Origin: Actinomadura soli
Lineage (GTDB): Bacteria > Actinomycetota > Actinomycetes > Streptosporangiales > Streptosporangiaceae
Length of the DNA stretch: 47,626 nucleotides
Assembly: GCF_005889715.1 (NCBI RefSeq)
Contig: NZ_VCKW01000034.1
Span: forward strand, 1 to 47,626
Reading direction: 5' to 3'
The notes under the pieces: generated by a model
The model's input: only the letters and a program-made list of their open reading frames with translations
What the model was told of the DNA's origin: nothing
Database searches by the model: none
Translations under genes and position numbers: made by a program
Shown here: piece by piece, positions 7,987 to 15,660 of the stretch
Position numbering within the stretch: position 1 is the first letter of the stretch
Layout of the letters: each line of letters starts with the position of its first letter

Positions 7987-9054
7987 TCATTGGACACTCC
8001 CAGGTTCACGACGCTGGGGCCGCTGATCGTCGAATCCGTGAGCCTTCGAAGAGGAGACCTCCTGCCCGGTGGAGGCGATGAGGGAGTTCCCGAGCGGGGT
8101 GCGGGAGTAGAAAGTGCGTCCCGCGTGGCGGGCCTGGAGGATGAGGTCGCTGGCGGCCAGCACGGCGGTGTGCCGCGATAGCTGAGAGGCGGAGATCCCT
8201 GTCCTGTGCTGGATGGTCGCGGTGGACGTCGCGACCGTGATCGTCGCGAGCACCCGAGCCCGTGTCGGTCCCAGCAGTTTGGCCAGCGCGTCGGGGTCGG
8301 CGACCGGTGGGGGCTGATGGGTCAGCGGATAGACGAGCACGGGCGGCAACTCGGCGTCGGCCAGAACGACGGGCGCGGCGCAACAGAACCAGGACGGGAT
8401 CAGCCGCAGCCCCCGTCCTTCGAGGTGAACGTCCAGGGGGACCGGGTAGCGGGCCTCCAACACCCGGTCGGATGGGCGCCAGGTGGCGAACGGCCGCAGG
8501 CTCGCCAGCAGTGCCTCGGGCCCGCCCGTCCGCAGCACGCTCATGAGCCGGGTGTGCTCGATGGCGACCTGTCTGCTGATGTCGGGCCACCGCGGGGCCA
8601 GCGCGGCGGAGAAGTACGACCCCATATGGTCGCGCAGAAGCGTTCTGGCTTCGGAGTTGCCAGTGGCCAGTTCAGTGCCCCAACTCGGCGCTCCGCTGCG
8701 GCTGGTGAGCTTGTCGAGTTCCCGTGCCACCCGTGCGCGCGGTGTTGAGACCAGGGCGTCGAGCGCGGCGTCCAGGCCGTCCGTTCCGACGTCCGGTGTG
8801 AGGAAGTCAGGCCAGTATGACGAGGACGGCACCAGCGGCAGCAGACACCGTCCCACGGCGACCCCCACGGGACGCGCAGACAGGCCGGCCAGCGCCTCGG
8901 TCCGCCATTGCGTGACGTTCACAGGCGTCGAAAGACCTGGACGTGGCGGCCTCAGCCGATGCAGGCTCAGCACCAATTCCCAGAGCGCATCTGGTCGCGC
9001 CTGGACCCGTGTCCGAGCCAGATCCTCAGGTTCGAAGAAGATGCGCAATCTCAC
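7987..9054 (-). CDS. ArsR-type winged-helix regulator (DUF5937-like)
   Basis: The 355-residue regulator starts MRLRIFFEPEDLARTRV, typical of actinobacterial proteins with a DUF5937-like N-terminal ligand region of about 230 residues and a C-terminal ArsR-type winged helix. The DNA-binding part reads LLGPTRARVLATITVATSTA, ISASQLSRHTAVLAASDLI and GRTFYSRTPLGNSLIA. There is no obvious metal-binding cysteine pair, so it is unlikely to be a metal sensor. The GTG start at 9054 lacks a strong ribosome binding site. The neighbours do not reveal its target; autoregulation or control of the secreted protein at 7698 is possible. Confidence 0.8.
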   Translation of the reverse strand: MRLRIFFEPEDLARTRVQARPDALWELVLSLHRLRPPRPGLSTPVNVTQWRTEALAGLSARPVGVAVGRCLLPLVPSSSYWPDFLTPDVGTDGLDAALDALVSTPRARVARELDKLTSRSGAPSWGTELATGNSEARTLLRDHMGSYFSAALAPRWPDISRQVAIEHTRLMSVLRTGGPEALLASLRPFATWRPSDRVLEARYPVPLDVHLEGRGLRLIPSWFCCAAPVVLADAELPPVLVYPLTHQPPPVADPDALAKLLGPTRARVLATITVATSTATIQHRTGISASQLSRHTAVLAASDLILQARHAGRTFYSRTPLGNSLIASTGQEVSSSKAHGFDDQRPQRREPGSVQ

Positions 9055-9305
9055 AGCTCACGACGTACCCGCCTCGCGAGATCATTCAACGCCATTGTGA
9101 CGACGCCGGATCCACCCCGAATAGAGACACCGGTAAGTGCAACGAAACCGGCAATAGGGCGCCCAATGAACAAATTGGGGCGGGCGGATGAGGGGCCCTG
9201 AAGATCGAGCGCTGAGTTCGCGCCTGGATCTGGGTCAGGGCCCCTCACCTCCGCGTGACCCTGCGAGTCACCTCGGTGCGATCACTACTCCACTACAGAG
9301 TGCGA

Positions 9306-9728
9306 TCACGAGTGAGTGACGCAGAACCCGCCCCGCCAGCCCAGTTGGGGACGGACGTCTGAGAAGTGGGTGAACGGCCGGATGTAGACGTGAGGGCCCG
9401 TGCGGCTCCTGCAGCCGCCGATCTTCTGCCAGAGGATCTGGCCCTGATTGGTGGCGTTGTAGCCGGATACGGCCCCGATCGTTCCCACGTCCCGATGTCC
9501 GCGGGTGACCGGAAGAATCCGCGCGACCAGCGGAGGGTCGTACTTGGGCTTCCCCCACAGGCAGAACATGCCGGTCGTGCAGGCGCCCGTGCCCGCGACC
9601 TCCGAAGTGGCGCTCTCCTGGGCCGGCGTCGCCGCGCTCGCCGCAGCCGTCCCGCCCGATGCCACCGCGGCACCGAGCGCGAGGACCGTGGCACTCATCC
9701 TGATCCCTCGCGAAAGTAGATCCTTCAT
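9306..9728 (-). CDS. Small secreted cysteine-containing protein, I36-inhibitor-like
   Basis: The 140-residue protein starts at ATG 9728 after AAAGGAGAG. It has a signal peptide (MSATVLALGAAVASGG, cut near ASA) and a mature region with four cysteines: GACTTGMFCLWGKPKYD, QKIGGCRSRTG and GGFCVTHS at the very C-terminus. The C..G.FCLW.. opening resembles the peptidase inhibitor family I36 and related small secreted actinobacterial proteins, but the match is partial. It lies beside the decayed LanKC fragment on the same strand and just beyond the RiPP-like operon; any link is speculative. Confidence 0.65.
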   Translation of the reverse strand: MKDLLSRGIRMSATVLALGAAVASGGTAAASAATPAQESATSEVAGTGACTTGMFCLWGKPKYDPPLVARILPVTRGHRDVGTIGAVSGYNATNQGQILWQKIGGCRSRTGPHVYIRPFTHFSDVRPQLGWRGGFCVTHS

Positions 9729-9844
9729 GTCTACTCTCCTTTCCCTCTGGTCCGCCGCCGTCGTGCGGCGGGCTTTGAGCATCACCGGGCATGACTCGGC
9801 GACACCACACACTTGTGCGCAGACGCAAGGGGGTTGACGTCCGG

Positions 9845-10462
9845 AGACGCGGAACTGCGGGTTGTCGGCCGCTGGAGCGTGCTCGTCGGTGAGCGATATC
9901 GCCGATTCGAGATCGATCAGAGCACGCGTCCGTCCGGACTGATCACGATGTGGCCGGGGGCGGATTCGCCCAGCCGAATTCCGCGTCCTTGGAGTCCGTC
10001 GAGTGCGTCTCGTATCCTTGTCCAGGACGTGACTCCATCGCCCATTTCGTGTAAATGGCGGCGTCCCCAGAATCACGGACGCGGTCTCCCGGTGAGCGAG
10101 CAGCCGGAGGGTGGCGAACACGGAATCGGTCAGCGACGTCCCTCGACGAATTCCTCGATCAGGAACCGGTGCCCGCTGAAGGACCGGTAGCCGAGCAGGT
10201 CCGGCACACAATGCAGGCCCACCGCCCTTCCAGCGCGGCGCGGTGGCGGTCGAGCCTGGCCACGGCGTTGCCCGCGCGGGCGTCCAGGCCCGCAAGCGGA
10301 GGCGCCTCGCGCAGCACGACCCGCGCACCGGTCCACCGGGTAGGTGCGGCCCGCGTTGCCGATGGCCAGCGCGCGTTCGTCCGGTACGGAAACGCGTCCC
10401 GCGGGGCCTGCCGCAGGACGCGCAGGTCAGCGGCCAGGGCGCCCGGAACCGGCACCGAGATC
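9845..10462 (-). pseudogene. Decayed LanKC-like kinase fragment (class III lanthipeptide synthetase)
   Basis: On the minus strand, pieces in different frames together follow the kinase part of LanKC-type lanthipeptide synthetases. They run ERALAIGNAGRTYPVD, then VVLREAPPLAGLDARAGNAV (family form VVLKEARPHAGLD), ARLDRHRAALEG, CVPDLLGYRSFSG and HRFLIEEFVEGRR (hinge). Further on come IRDALDGLQGRGIRLGESAP, GHIVISPDGR and LIDLESAISL. At least four frameshifts are needed, the beta-3 Lys reads Arg, and the catalytic loop DL(S)P.N is changed to ESAPGH. The lyase and cyclase parts are absent. This is a non-functional relic; LanKC rather than a generic kinase is inferred from the REA..LAGLD and LIDLE signatures. 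Confidence 0.55.
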
Positions 10463-10484
10463 CGGTCCGTTGTCTCGAGAGGCC

Positions 10485-10640
10485 GCGGACGTCCCGCAGC
10501 AGCAACCGCATCTCGCCCGCGATCCCGAACTCCGACGCCAGGCGCCGCGCGGCGCGGTCGTGCGGCGCGCCACCGTTTCCCGGCAGGACGGTGACCATCG
10601 GCCGTCGCGCGGGATCATCCGGCAGGTACGTGTGGTCTCT
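10485..10640 (-). pseudogene. LuxR paralogue, middle segment, now inverted
   Basis: The minus strand reads DDPARRPMVTVLPGNGGAPH and RLASEFGIAGEMRLLLRDVR. These line up with RPAVPVVVADLGLRSGAHD and SRVGEELRLALRDARG of the intact LuxR protein encoded at 11372-12385. The sequence that should follow (VRAAGGRPFD) is instead on the plus strand at 10643. A segment of the gene was thus inverted, with breakpoints near 10485 and 10625-10640. Confidence 0.6.
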
Positions 10641-11273
10641 CTGGTGCGGGCCGCAGGCGGCAGGCCGTTCGACGAGACCGAAGCGCGGCGGGCGACGCGG
10701 CTCGCCCCGAGGCTGATCGGCTTCCTGCGCTCCTACGTCACCGCGGGTCCGCTGGCTCCGCCCGTCCCCCCGCCACCGCCAGGCGTGATCATCGTCGGTC
10801 CCGACCAGGCGGTCCGGACGGCCACTCCGGAGGCGTTCCGGTGGCGAGAGCAGCTGGAGAACCACGCCCGCGCCCCGCGCTGGACCCGCGAGACGTTCAC
10901 CACCGGGCTGGCGGAGCAGACTCGCCGGCACGCCCACGACCCGCGCGCCGTCCCCCCGCTGATCGTGGGCCCATCCGCGACCTACGGCCGCTGGGTCGCC
11001 GCGCACGGGCAGGTCCTGAAGGGCACCGACGACGTGGCGCTCATCATCCAGGCGGCGAGCGCCCAGCAGCTGCTGCCGGCCTTCTGCGACTGGTACGGCA
11101 TCTCCGCGCGCGAGCGTCAGATCATCGCCCACCTGCGCGAGGCGAGGGCCCCCAAGCAGATAGCGCGCTGCCTCGAACTGTCCGTGCACACGGTCAACGA
11201 CCACCTCAAAGCGGTCTTCCGCAAGACCGGCGCAAGCGGCCGGGACGAACTCCTAGCCGCCTTCACCGTGTAA
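10630..11273 (+). pseudogene. LuxR-type regulator, truncated 3' part
   Basis: From VVSLVRAAGGRPFDETEARR to the end, this frame is a diverged paralogue of the intact LuxR gene immediately downstream (11372). It retains the variable middle and the complete helix-turn-helix: GISARERQIIAHLREARAPK and QIARCLELSVHTVNDHLKAV. The N-terminal half is missing from the plus strand, and part of it is found inverted just upstream. An open frame extends further 5' to 10344, but that stretch is antisense to other relics. The remaining DNA-binding part could still be expressed, but it is best treated as a broken gene. Confidence 0.7.
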
Positions 11274-11371
11274 CCGGCAGCGACACTGGCGGCCCCGGCC
11301 GACCGCGCAGCGCGACCGGACGGCCCAACACGCCGCTGGTGTGCGCGATCCATTGCGGCCACACTGGTGAC

Positions 11372-12385
11372 ATGGTGACGGTCAGTGATCGGATAGGTCT
11401 GGATCTGTGTGCGGCGCTCCGGCCCGGCGCCGGGCTGGAGCAGGTCGGGGCCGAGCTATCGCGGGTGGTCGCGCGGGTGGTGGCGCATGACGCGCTGCGT
11501 TGCGGGGTGCTGAACCCGGCGACGGGCTGGGGCGCCACCTCGCTGGCGTTCTGGCACGGGTACCCGCCCGACCTCGGCCGCGCGCTGCTGAGCGTGGACG
11601 GCATCAAAGCGGACGTGCGGGAGCTGATCCGGCCGGCGGTCCCGGTGGTCGTGGCCGATCTCGGGCTCCGCTCCGGCGCGCACGACCCGCTGCTCGCCAG
11701 GTCTCGGGTCGGTGAAGAGCTGCGCCTCGCACTGCGGGACGCGCGGGGCGTGTGGGGAGTGCTCTGCCTGCTGCGCGCGGCGGGTGGGCGTCCGTTCGAC
11801 GACGCCGACGCGTGGCGGATCGCCGAGCTCGGGCCTTCGTTGATCGCCGCACTGCGCGGCTATGTGACGGCGAAGCCCGGCGCGCCCGCGGAAAGGGAAC
11901 CGCCGCCGGGCATGCTCGTCGTCGGCGCCGACGACCGGGTCCGCGCGATGACCCCCCAGGCGCGGCCGTGGCTGGAAGCGATGAAGGCGCATTTGGCGGT
12001 ACCGGACTGGCTGACCGAGTCCTCGTACGCCGCACTGGCGGCCGCGGCGCGTGAGCGCCCGGAACCTCCGCGGTTGTGCGTCCCCTCGGTGGGTGCCGGC
12101 TGGTGGACCGCGATCGAGGCGCAACCGCTCGGCGACGATGGCGACGTCGCGGTCGTGATCCAGCGGGCGACGGGGACGCTCCTGCTTCCCTCGTTCTGCG
12201 ACTGGTACGGGATCACGGCCCGCGAACGCCAGGTCATGCAGTACCTCCATGGCGGTTCGGCGCCGAAGCAGATCGCTCGCGCGTTCGAGTTGTCCGTCCA
12301 CACGGTCAACGACCACCTCAAGGCGATCTTCCGCAAGACCGGCACCAGTGGACGCGACGAGCTCATGGCGGTCATCAACGCCTGA
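11372..12385 (+). CDS. LuxR-family transcriptional regulator
   Basis: The 337-residue regulator has an unclassified N-terminal sensor region and a C-terminal LuxR helix-turn-helix: YGITARERQVMQYLHGGSAP and KQIARAFELSVHTVNDHLKA, with the conserved ARE and T.N.HL elements. The N-terminal part (HDALRCGVLNPATGWGAT, FWHGYPPDLGR) may bind a small ligand but matches nothing I can name. ATG 11372 begins MVTVSDRIGLDLC; no strong ribosome binding site is seen. The 3' end overlaps the end of the convergent RiPP-type metallopeptidase gene by 11 bases, so it is the nearest candidate controller of that operon. A broken paralogue lies directly upstream, a local duplication. Confidence 0.85.
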   Translation: MVTVSDRIGLDLCAALRPGAGLEQVGAELSRVVARVVAHDALRCGVLNPATGWGATSLAFWHGYPPDLGRALLSVDGIKADVRELIRPAVPVVVADLGLRSGAHDPLLARSRVGEELRLALRDARGVWGVLCLLRAAGGRPFDDADAWRIAELGPSLIAALRGYVTAKPGAPAEREPPPGMLVVGADDRVRAMTPQARPWLEAMKAHLAVPDWLTESSYAALAAAARERPEPPRLCVPSVGAGWWTAIEAQPLGDDGDVAVVIQRATGTLLLPSFCDWYGITARERQVMQYLHGGSAPKQIARAFELSVHTVNDHLKAIFRKTGTSGRDELMAVINA

Positions 12386-13622
12386 CGGCGAGAACGTGGA
12401 AGAAGCCGAACGCCGCGCGCAGTTTCGGCGCGTGCTTCGCGATGAACAGGCGGATGAAGAGCACCTGAAGCGTTCCCTCAATGGCGAAGACCGTCATCCC
12501 GTCGGCGATCTTCGCACCGTTGCCCGACGTGATTCCCTCGATGGCGTGCTCGCCTGCCTTGGCGAACAGATAGACCAGAATCGGCCCTTCGTAATAGAGG
12601 AACAAGGCGACCGACACGAAAGAACCGAGCACCATGAGCCACGAATACACTTTGACCGGCCGCCGCTCATGGGACGGCACGTCGTGCAGAGGATTCGCGG
12701 GCGCCTGCCGGTCGAACAGCGCCGCCACCGTCCGCCGCGTGATGTACCGGACATAGCGCCAGCCGTCGGCGTACAGGTTCTTGCACCGCAGCGATTCCTG
12801 CAGCACGTAGTACATGTCGGTCCGCATGTACAGGGCGAACTGCTGGGCGATCGACAGCAGCAGGCTGAGGCTGAGCGCCTGAAGCGATCGCAGCGCGAAC
12901 CCCGAAGGGGCGAAGACCTCGACGGCCAGCGAGCAGCCCGCCATGATCACCAGGTCGGACGTGACGCCGGCGAGGTAGACCCGGAACCGGGCCCGGCGGG
13001 ACGCGCCCCACAGCCCTGCCACCGTCGTCTGGGCGACCAGGACCTGCAGGCGCGTCCCCAGCCCGAACCGCGCGTGGACGCCGTCGGCCCGCGCGGCGGC
13101 CAGGTGCCAGAACTCGTGGATCGCGATCGCCGTCAGCATCATCGCGGTGTTCCAGGCCAGGTTCACGCTCTGCGAGCCGGTGATGAAGTACACGTGGAAG
13201 CTCGGGATCAGGTCGCCGCGCCTGGCGGAGGCCGCGAGCCCGGCGAGAATGAAGGCGTAGACCGTCACCAGCACCGGCCACCGGAACACCCAGCGGACGT
13301 GCTCCGGCCGCAGCCTCCGCAGGCTGGGCGGACGCGGCGGCTCGCCGATCGTGACACCGTCCAGACGGGCGATGAACCCTAGGTCGACGAGGTCGTCGAC
13401 GAAGGAGACGGCGTCGATGTCCTCGCCGTGCGCGTCGCGGACGCGGTCGCGGGCGCCGCCGAGGTCCGTCCCGCCGCCGAGGGCGCGCAGGAAGGTGGCC
13501 GCCTCGGCCGGCACCTCGACGAACTCACCGATGTCCGCCCGGCCGACGATCCACTGTCCGCCGCCTTCGTCCCTGTACTGGAGCGGGTGCAGCTCGACCC
13601 GGCTCTCCGCGGTGACGGGCAC
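12375..13622 (-). CDS. Membrane metallopeptidase with PqqD-like N-terminus (RiPP-associated)
   Basis: This is a 415-residue multi-pass protein. Residues 1-85 resemble a PqqD/RRE-type winged fold (LHPLQYRDEGGGQWIVGR, GLGGARDRV-like helices, VDDLVDLGFIARLDG). Then come several membrane segments and the zinc motif HEFWH at 169-173 inside AIAIHEFWHLAAARADG. The architecture resembles M50-type peptidases and YydH-like 'peptide zinc metalloproteases' of RiPP clusters. GTG 13622 is only three bases after the ThiF stop, so the two are translationally linked. It may cut and/or export a peptide made by the neighbouring E1 enzyme (inference). The 3' end overlaps the convergent luxR gene. Confidence 0.8.
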   Translation of the reverse strand: MPVTAESRVELHPLQYRDEGGGQWIVGRADIGEFVEVPAEAATFLRALGGGTDLGGARDRVRDAHGEDIDAVSFVDDLVDLGFIARLDGVTIGEPPRPPSLRRLRPEHVRWVFRWPVLVTVYAFILAGLAASARRGDLIPSFHVYFITGSQSVNLAWNTAMMLTAIAIHEFWHLAAARADGVHARFGLGTRLQVLVAQTTVAGLWGASRRARFRVYLAGVTSDLVIMAGCSLAVEVFAPSGFALRSLQALSLSLLLSIAQQFALYMRTDMYYVLQESLRCKNLYADGWRYVRYITRRTVAALFDRQAPANPLHDVPSHERRPVKVYSWLMVLGSFVSVALFLYYEGPILVYLFAKAGEHAIEGITSGNGAKIADGMTVFAIEGTLQVLFIRLFIAKHAPKLRAAFGFFHVLAVRR

Positions 13623-13625
13623 GTC

Positions 13626-14735
13626 TCAGCCCTCGCCCTCAAGCCGGGCGGCGTCCCCGCAGTCCGGGCAGTCCGGCCGCTTCTTGGCCTCGATGTAGTA
13701 CCGGTGGTCGTAGTCCAGGAAGTTGCGGTGCAGCTTCCTGCCGGCCGTCTGCACGGGCATCCCGAGCAGCAGGAAGATGGCCTCCAGGGCGGCGAAATGC
13801 CCGGCCATCTGGGCGGTGGGCGCCATCACCGGGTTGAATCCGGGGATCCGCGGATTGGTCAGGTCGCCGCGGCCCACGGACTCCAGCCGTTCCCGCTCGC
13901 CGTCCCGCATGCAGCGGTAGCAGCCGGTCTCGCCCGGGATGAACGTGCCCGCGCACAGCATCGGCCCCGCGTAGGCGCCGTTCAGCCACGGCGTGCCGAG
14001 ACGCAGCGCGGCCCGGTTGGCGAAGTGCTCGATCCCCTCGGGACTGTCGGCGCACAGCAGAAAGACGTCCGCGCCGCGCACCGCGCCGGCGACATCGTCC
14101 GCATTGGCCAGCCGCAGGTCAGCCCCGGTGATCTCGACGTCGGAGTTCAGCGCGCGGAGCCGCTGGACGGCCACCTCGACCTTGCGCCGCCCGAGGTCGG
14201 CCTCGGCGTACAGCAGTTGCCGGTTGAGGTTGGTCAGTTCGACCTCGTCGAAGTCGACGCAGTGGATCCGCCCGACCCCGGACGCCGCGAGGCTCGCGGC
14301 GACCGCGCAGCCGATCCCGCCCATGCCCAGCACCGCCACCGCGGCGGCCTTCAGCCGGGCCTGCAACTCGTACGGGTGCGACCGGGGTGCGGTGTCGATC
14401 CAGGACTGGAACTGGACGCCGCGCTCGTACCGCCCGAGCTCGCGCTCCGACAGCGACGGCGGCGGCTCCGAGCCCGCGTCCTCCGCCCAGCCGGACGCGA
14501 TCACGAAGTCCACGACCTCGGCGACGTCGGCAGGGTCGGCGGCCTGCTCGGCCGCCACGACAGCGACCAGTTCGTCCTTGCCGAGCGTCCCGTCCATGCG
14601 CTCGCAGAGCGGCCACACGAGGCCCGACTCGTCGTCGAGTTCGGCGCCCAGCCCGTAGTGGCGGCTGCCGATCCAGATCATCCCGTCCGGACGGCGGACG
14701 GGCAGATGCGCCGTCTTGATCCGTGGTTTCAGCAT
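13626..14735 (-). CDS. ThiF/E1-like adenylating enzyme with RRE-like N-terminus
   Basis: The 369-residue protein has an N-terminal ~85 residues like the PqqD/RRE fold (VRRPDGMIWIGSRHYGLGAE and then helices up to VVDFVIASGWAEDAG). The E1/ThiF Rossmann core follows: VAVLGMGGIGCAVAASLAAS (nucleotide loop 137-142), CVDFDEVELTNLNRQLLY with Asp161 and the N..R pair, and LRALNSDVEI. Two CxxC pairs, CYRC (272-275) and CPDC (356-359), fit the structural zinc of this family. Such enzymes activate a peptide C-terminus as an acyl-adenylate (MccB, PaaA) or deliver a leader (cyclodehydratase partners). No YcaO gene is nearby. ATG 14735 follows AGGGGGA. It sits between a 22-codon gene and the metallopeptidase. 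Confidence 0.85.
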   Translation of the reverse strand: MLKPRIKTAHLPVRRPDGMIWIGSRHYGLGAELDDESGLVWPLCERMDGTLGKDELVAVVAAEQAADPADVAEVVDFVIASGWAEDAGSEPPPSLSERELGRYERGVQFQSWIDTAPRSHPYELQARLKAAAVAVLGMGGIGCAVAASLAASGVGRIHCVDFDEVELTNLNRQLLYAEADLGRRKVEVAVQRLRALNSDVEITGADLRLANADDVAGAVRGADVFLLCADSPEGIEHFANRAALRLGTPWLNGAYAGPMLCAGTFIPGETGCYRCMRDGERERLESVGRGDLTNPRIPGFNPVMAPTAQMAGHFAALEAIFLLLGMPVQTAGRKLHRNFLDYDHRYYIEAKKRPDCPDCGDAARLEGEG

Positions 14736-14764
14736 GAGATCGTCCCCCTGAGAAAGAAATGACA

Positions 14765-14818
14765 GGCCCCGAGAAGGGCCGGGGGCCGGGTCCCGCAGGA
14801 CGCGCGACCCCCGGCACC
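14765..14818 (-). terminator. Hairpins between peptide gene and thiF-like gene (possible attenuator)
   Basis: On the minus strand the sequence after the small-peptide stop can fold into stem-loops. GGCCCC pairs with GGGGCC around CGGCCCTTCTC (14765-14787), and GCCGGGGGTC pairs imperfectly with GACCCGGC a little upstream. A partial terminator here would make more peptide than enzyme transcript, as is common in RiPP operons. No clear T-run follows, so read-through is expected. Confidence 0.4.
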
Positions 14819-14823
14819 CGCAC

Positions 14824-14892
14824 TCAGGTGTTGTTCTGCCGGTCGCCCGTGGTCTCGAGCTTGTCCAGCTTGCGGATCTTGATCTTCGTCAT
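14824..14892 (-). CDS. Candidate 22-residue RiPP precursor peptide
   Basis: ATG 14892 is preceded by AAAGGTGGTGAGAAAC. The peptide begins MTKIKIRKLDKLETTG and ends QNNT. It is basic at the front, hydrophilic, lacks Cys and Ser, and ends in Asn-Asn-Thr. It is the first gene of the operon with the E1-like and metallopeptidase genes and is separated from them by a hairpin region. The KIKIRKLDKLE stretch could be a leader helix or strand bound by the RRE-like domains. An in-frame start upstream (near 14952) would give a 42-residue form, and one at 15057 a 77-residue form, but the ribosome binding site favours the short one. Precursor identity is inferred from context. Confidence 0.5.
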   Translation of the reverse strand: MTKIKIRKLDKLETTGDRQNNT

Positions 14893-15149
14893 GTTTCTCA
14901 CCACCTTTCCCCCGTTGACGAGCGGGAGCGGACGAGCCTGACGAATCTTCATTCCGAGCCCGCCGTTTCCCATGAGCGTCACGCTAGGCGGCGCCGAGGA
15001 CGGGCCGATATCCCCAAACCTGGGGGGTGGGGTGCGATGGACCTTTGTGGTAACCATGGAAGGTCGTCCACTTAACTCACGCCTTAACCTCCGCCGGCCC
15101 CACTTCTGCCGGACGGATATTCTGGGTGATTTCGCCTCAGGATCGGGTG

Positions 15150-15440
15150 CAAGTTCCGAAACGGTTGCGCACCCGGGCTCAGCAGGCGACCCAGGAATGC
15201 CGCATCGACCTCAACCTCGCCTCGCAGATCGAAGTGCCCGGCGGACGCTGGTGTGGACACCTGAACGCGTCCGCGAATGGTGCCGGGCCCGAGACGCATT
15301 CATCGAAACCAAGACCGCCCGCCCTGAAGACCAGATGGAGGGGACGCAGCGGGCGAGTCGGACCGATGGACGCCGACGTCAGCACCCAGCGACCCTCCGC
15401 GGCCATGATCTGGACACCCGAACAGACGAGGATCTGCCTC
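15150..15440 (+). pseudogene. Fragment of a tyrosine integrase like the one at 45346
   Basis: Pieces in two frames match the middle of the integrase encoded at 45346-46950. They are CRIDLNLASQIEVPGGR (intact copy RHIDLNVASLIELPSGR), VWTPERVREWCRARDAF, IETKTARPED, GRVGPMDADVSTQRPSAAM and IWTPEQT. A few bases are lost at the frame changes, and neither the N-terminus nor the catalytic domain is present. The DNA is clearly similar to 46030-46290. It marks the scar of a second, related integrative element. Confidence 0.8.
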
Positions 15441-15443
15441 GAC

Positions 15444-15660
15444 CCCCGGCGCCGGATCGCTCAGTTGGAGACCGAGTTGGCCGTCACCCGGCGGGCGGTC
15501 GAGTTGGTGAGGCAGGCGGTGCCCTCGATGACGGCTCGGGGCGATCGAAGTAATGGTCGCGAAGGGCTGCCGATCACGGTGGGCTGACGGGTGCTGGGCG
15601 TGTCGGAGCAGTGGCGCAGCGACCGGCTCTTGCCACCCGGCCGTCCGGCATGGCCAGGTG
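15444..15660 (+). pseudogene. IS3-type transposase fragment fused to the integrase relic
   Basis: Directly after the integrase relic the frame reads RRRIAQLETELAVTRRAVEL and VRQAVPSMTARG, typical of the C-terminus of IS3-family OrfA proteins. It is followed, in shifted frames, by REGLPITVG and VLGVSEQWRSDR, like the linker into OrfB (family pattern REGLPI...VLGVS..GYY.WR). No inverted repeats were found. This is a short remnant at a recombination junction. Confidence 0.55.

Noticed and set aside
9306..11204. A 632-codon open frame on the minus strand
   Set aside because: It strings together the small secreted protein with relics of LanKC and LuxR and antisense sequence; only 9306-9728 has a proper start and a consistent domain.
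12249..14762. Two long plus-strand frames opposite the metallopeptidase and ThiF-like genes
   Set aside because: They are complements of well-supported genes and have low-complexity composition.
12375..14892. Reading the operon as a thiazole/oxazole (TOMM) or microcin C cluster
   Set aside because: No YcaO gene is present, the peptide has no Cys or Ser, and its C-terminus is Thr rather than the Asn of microcin C; only a general E1-dependent peptide pathway is supported.
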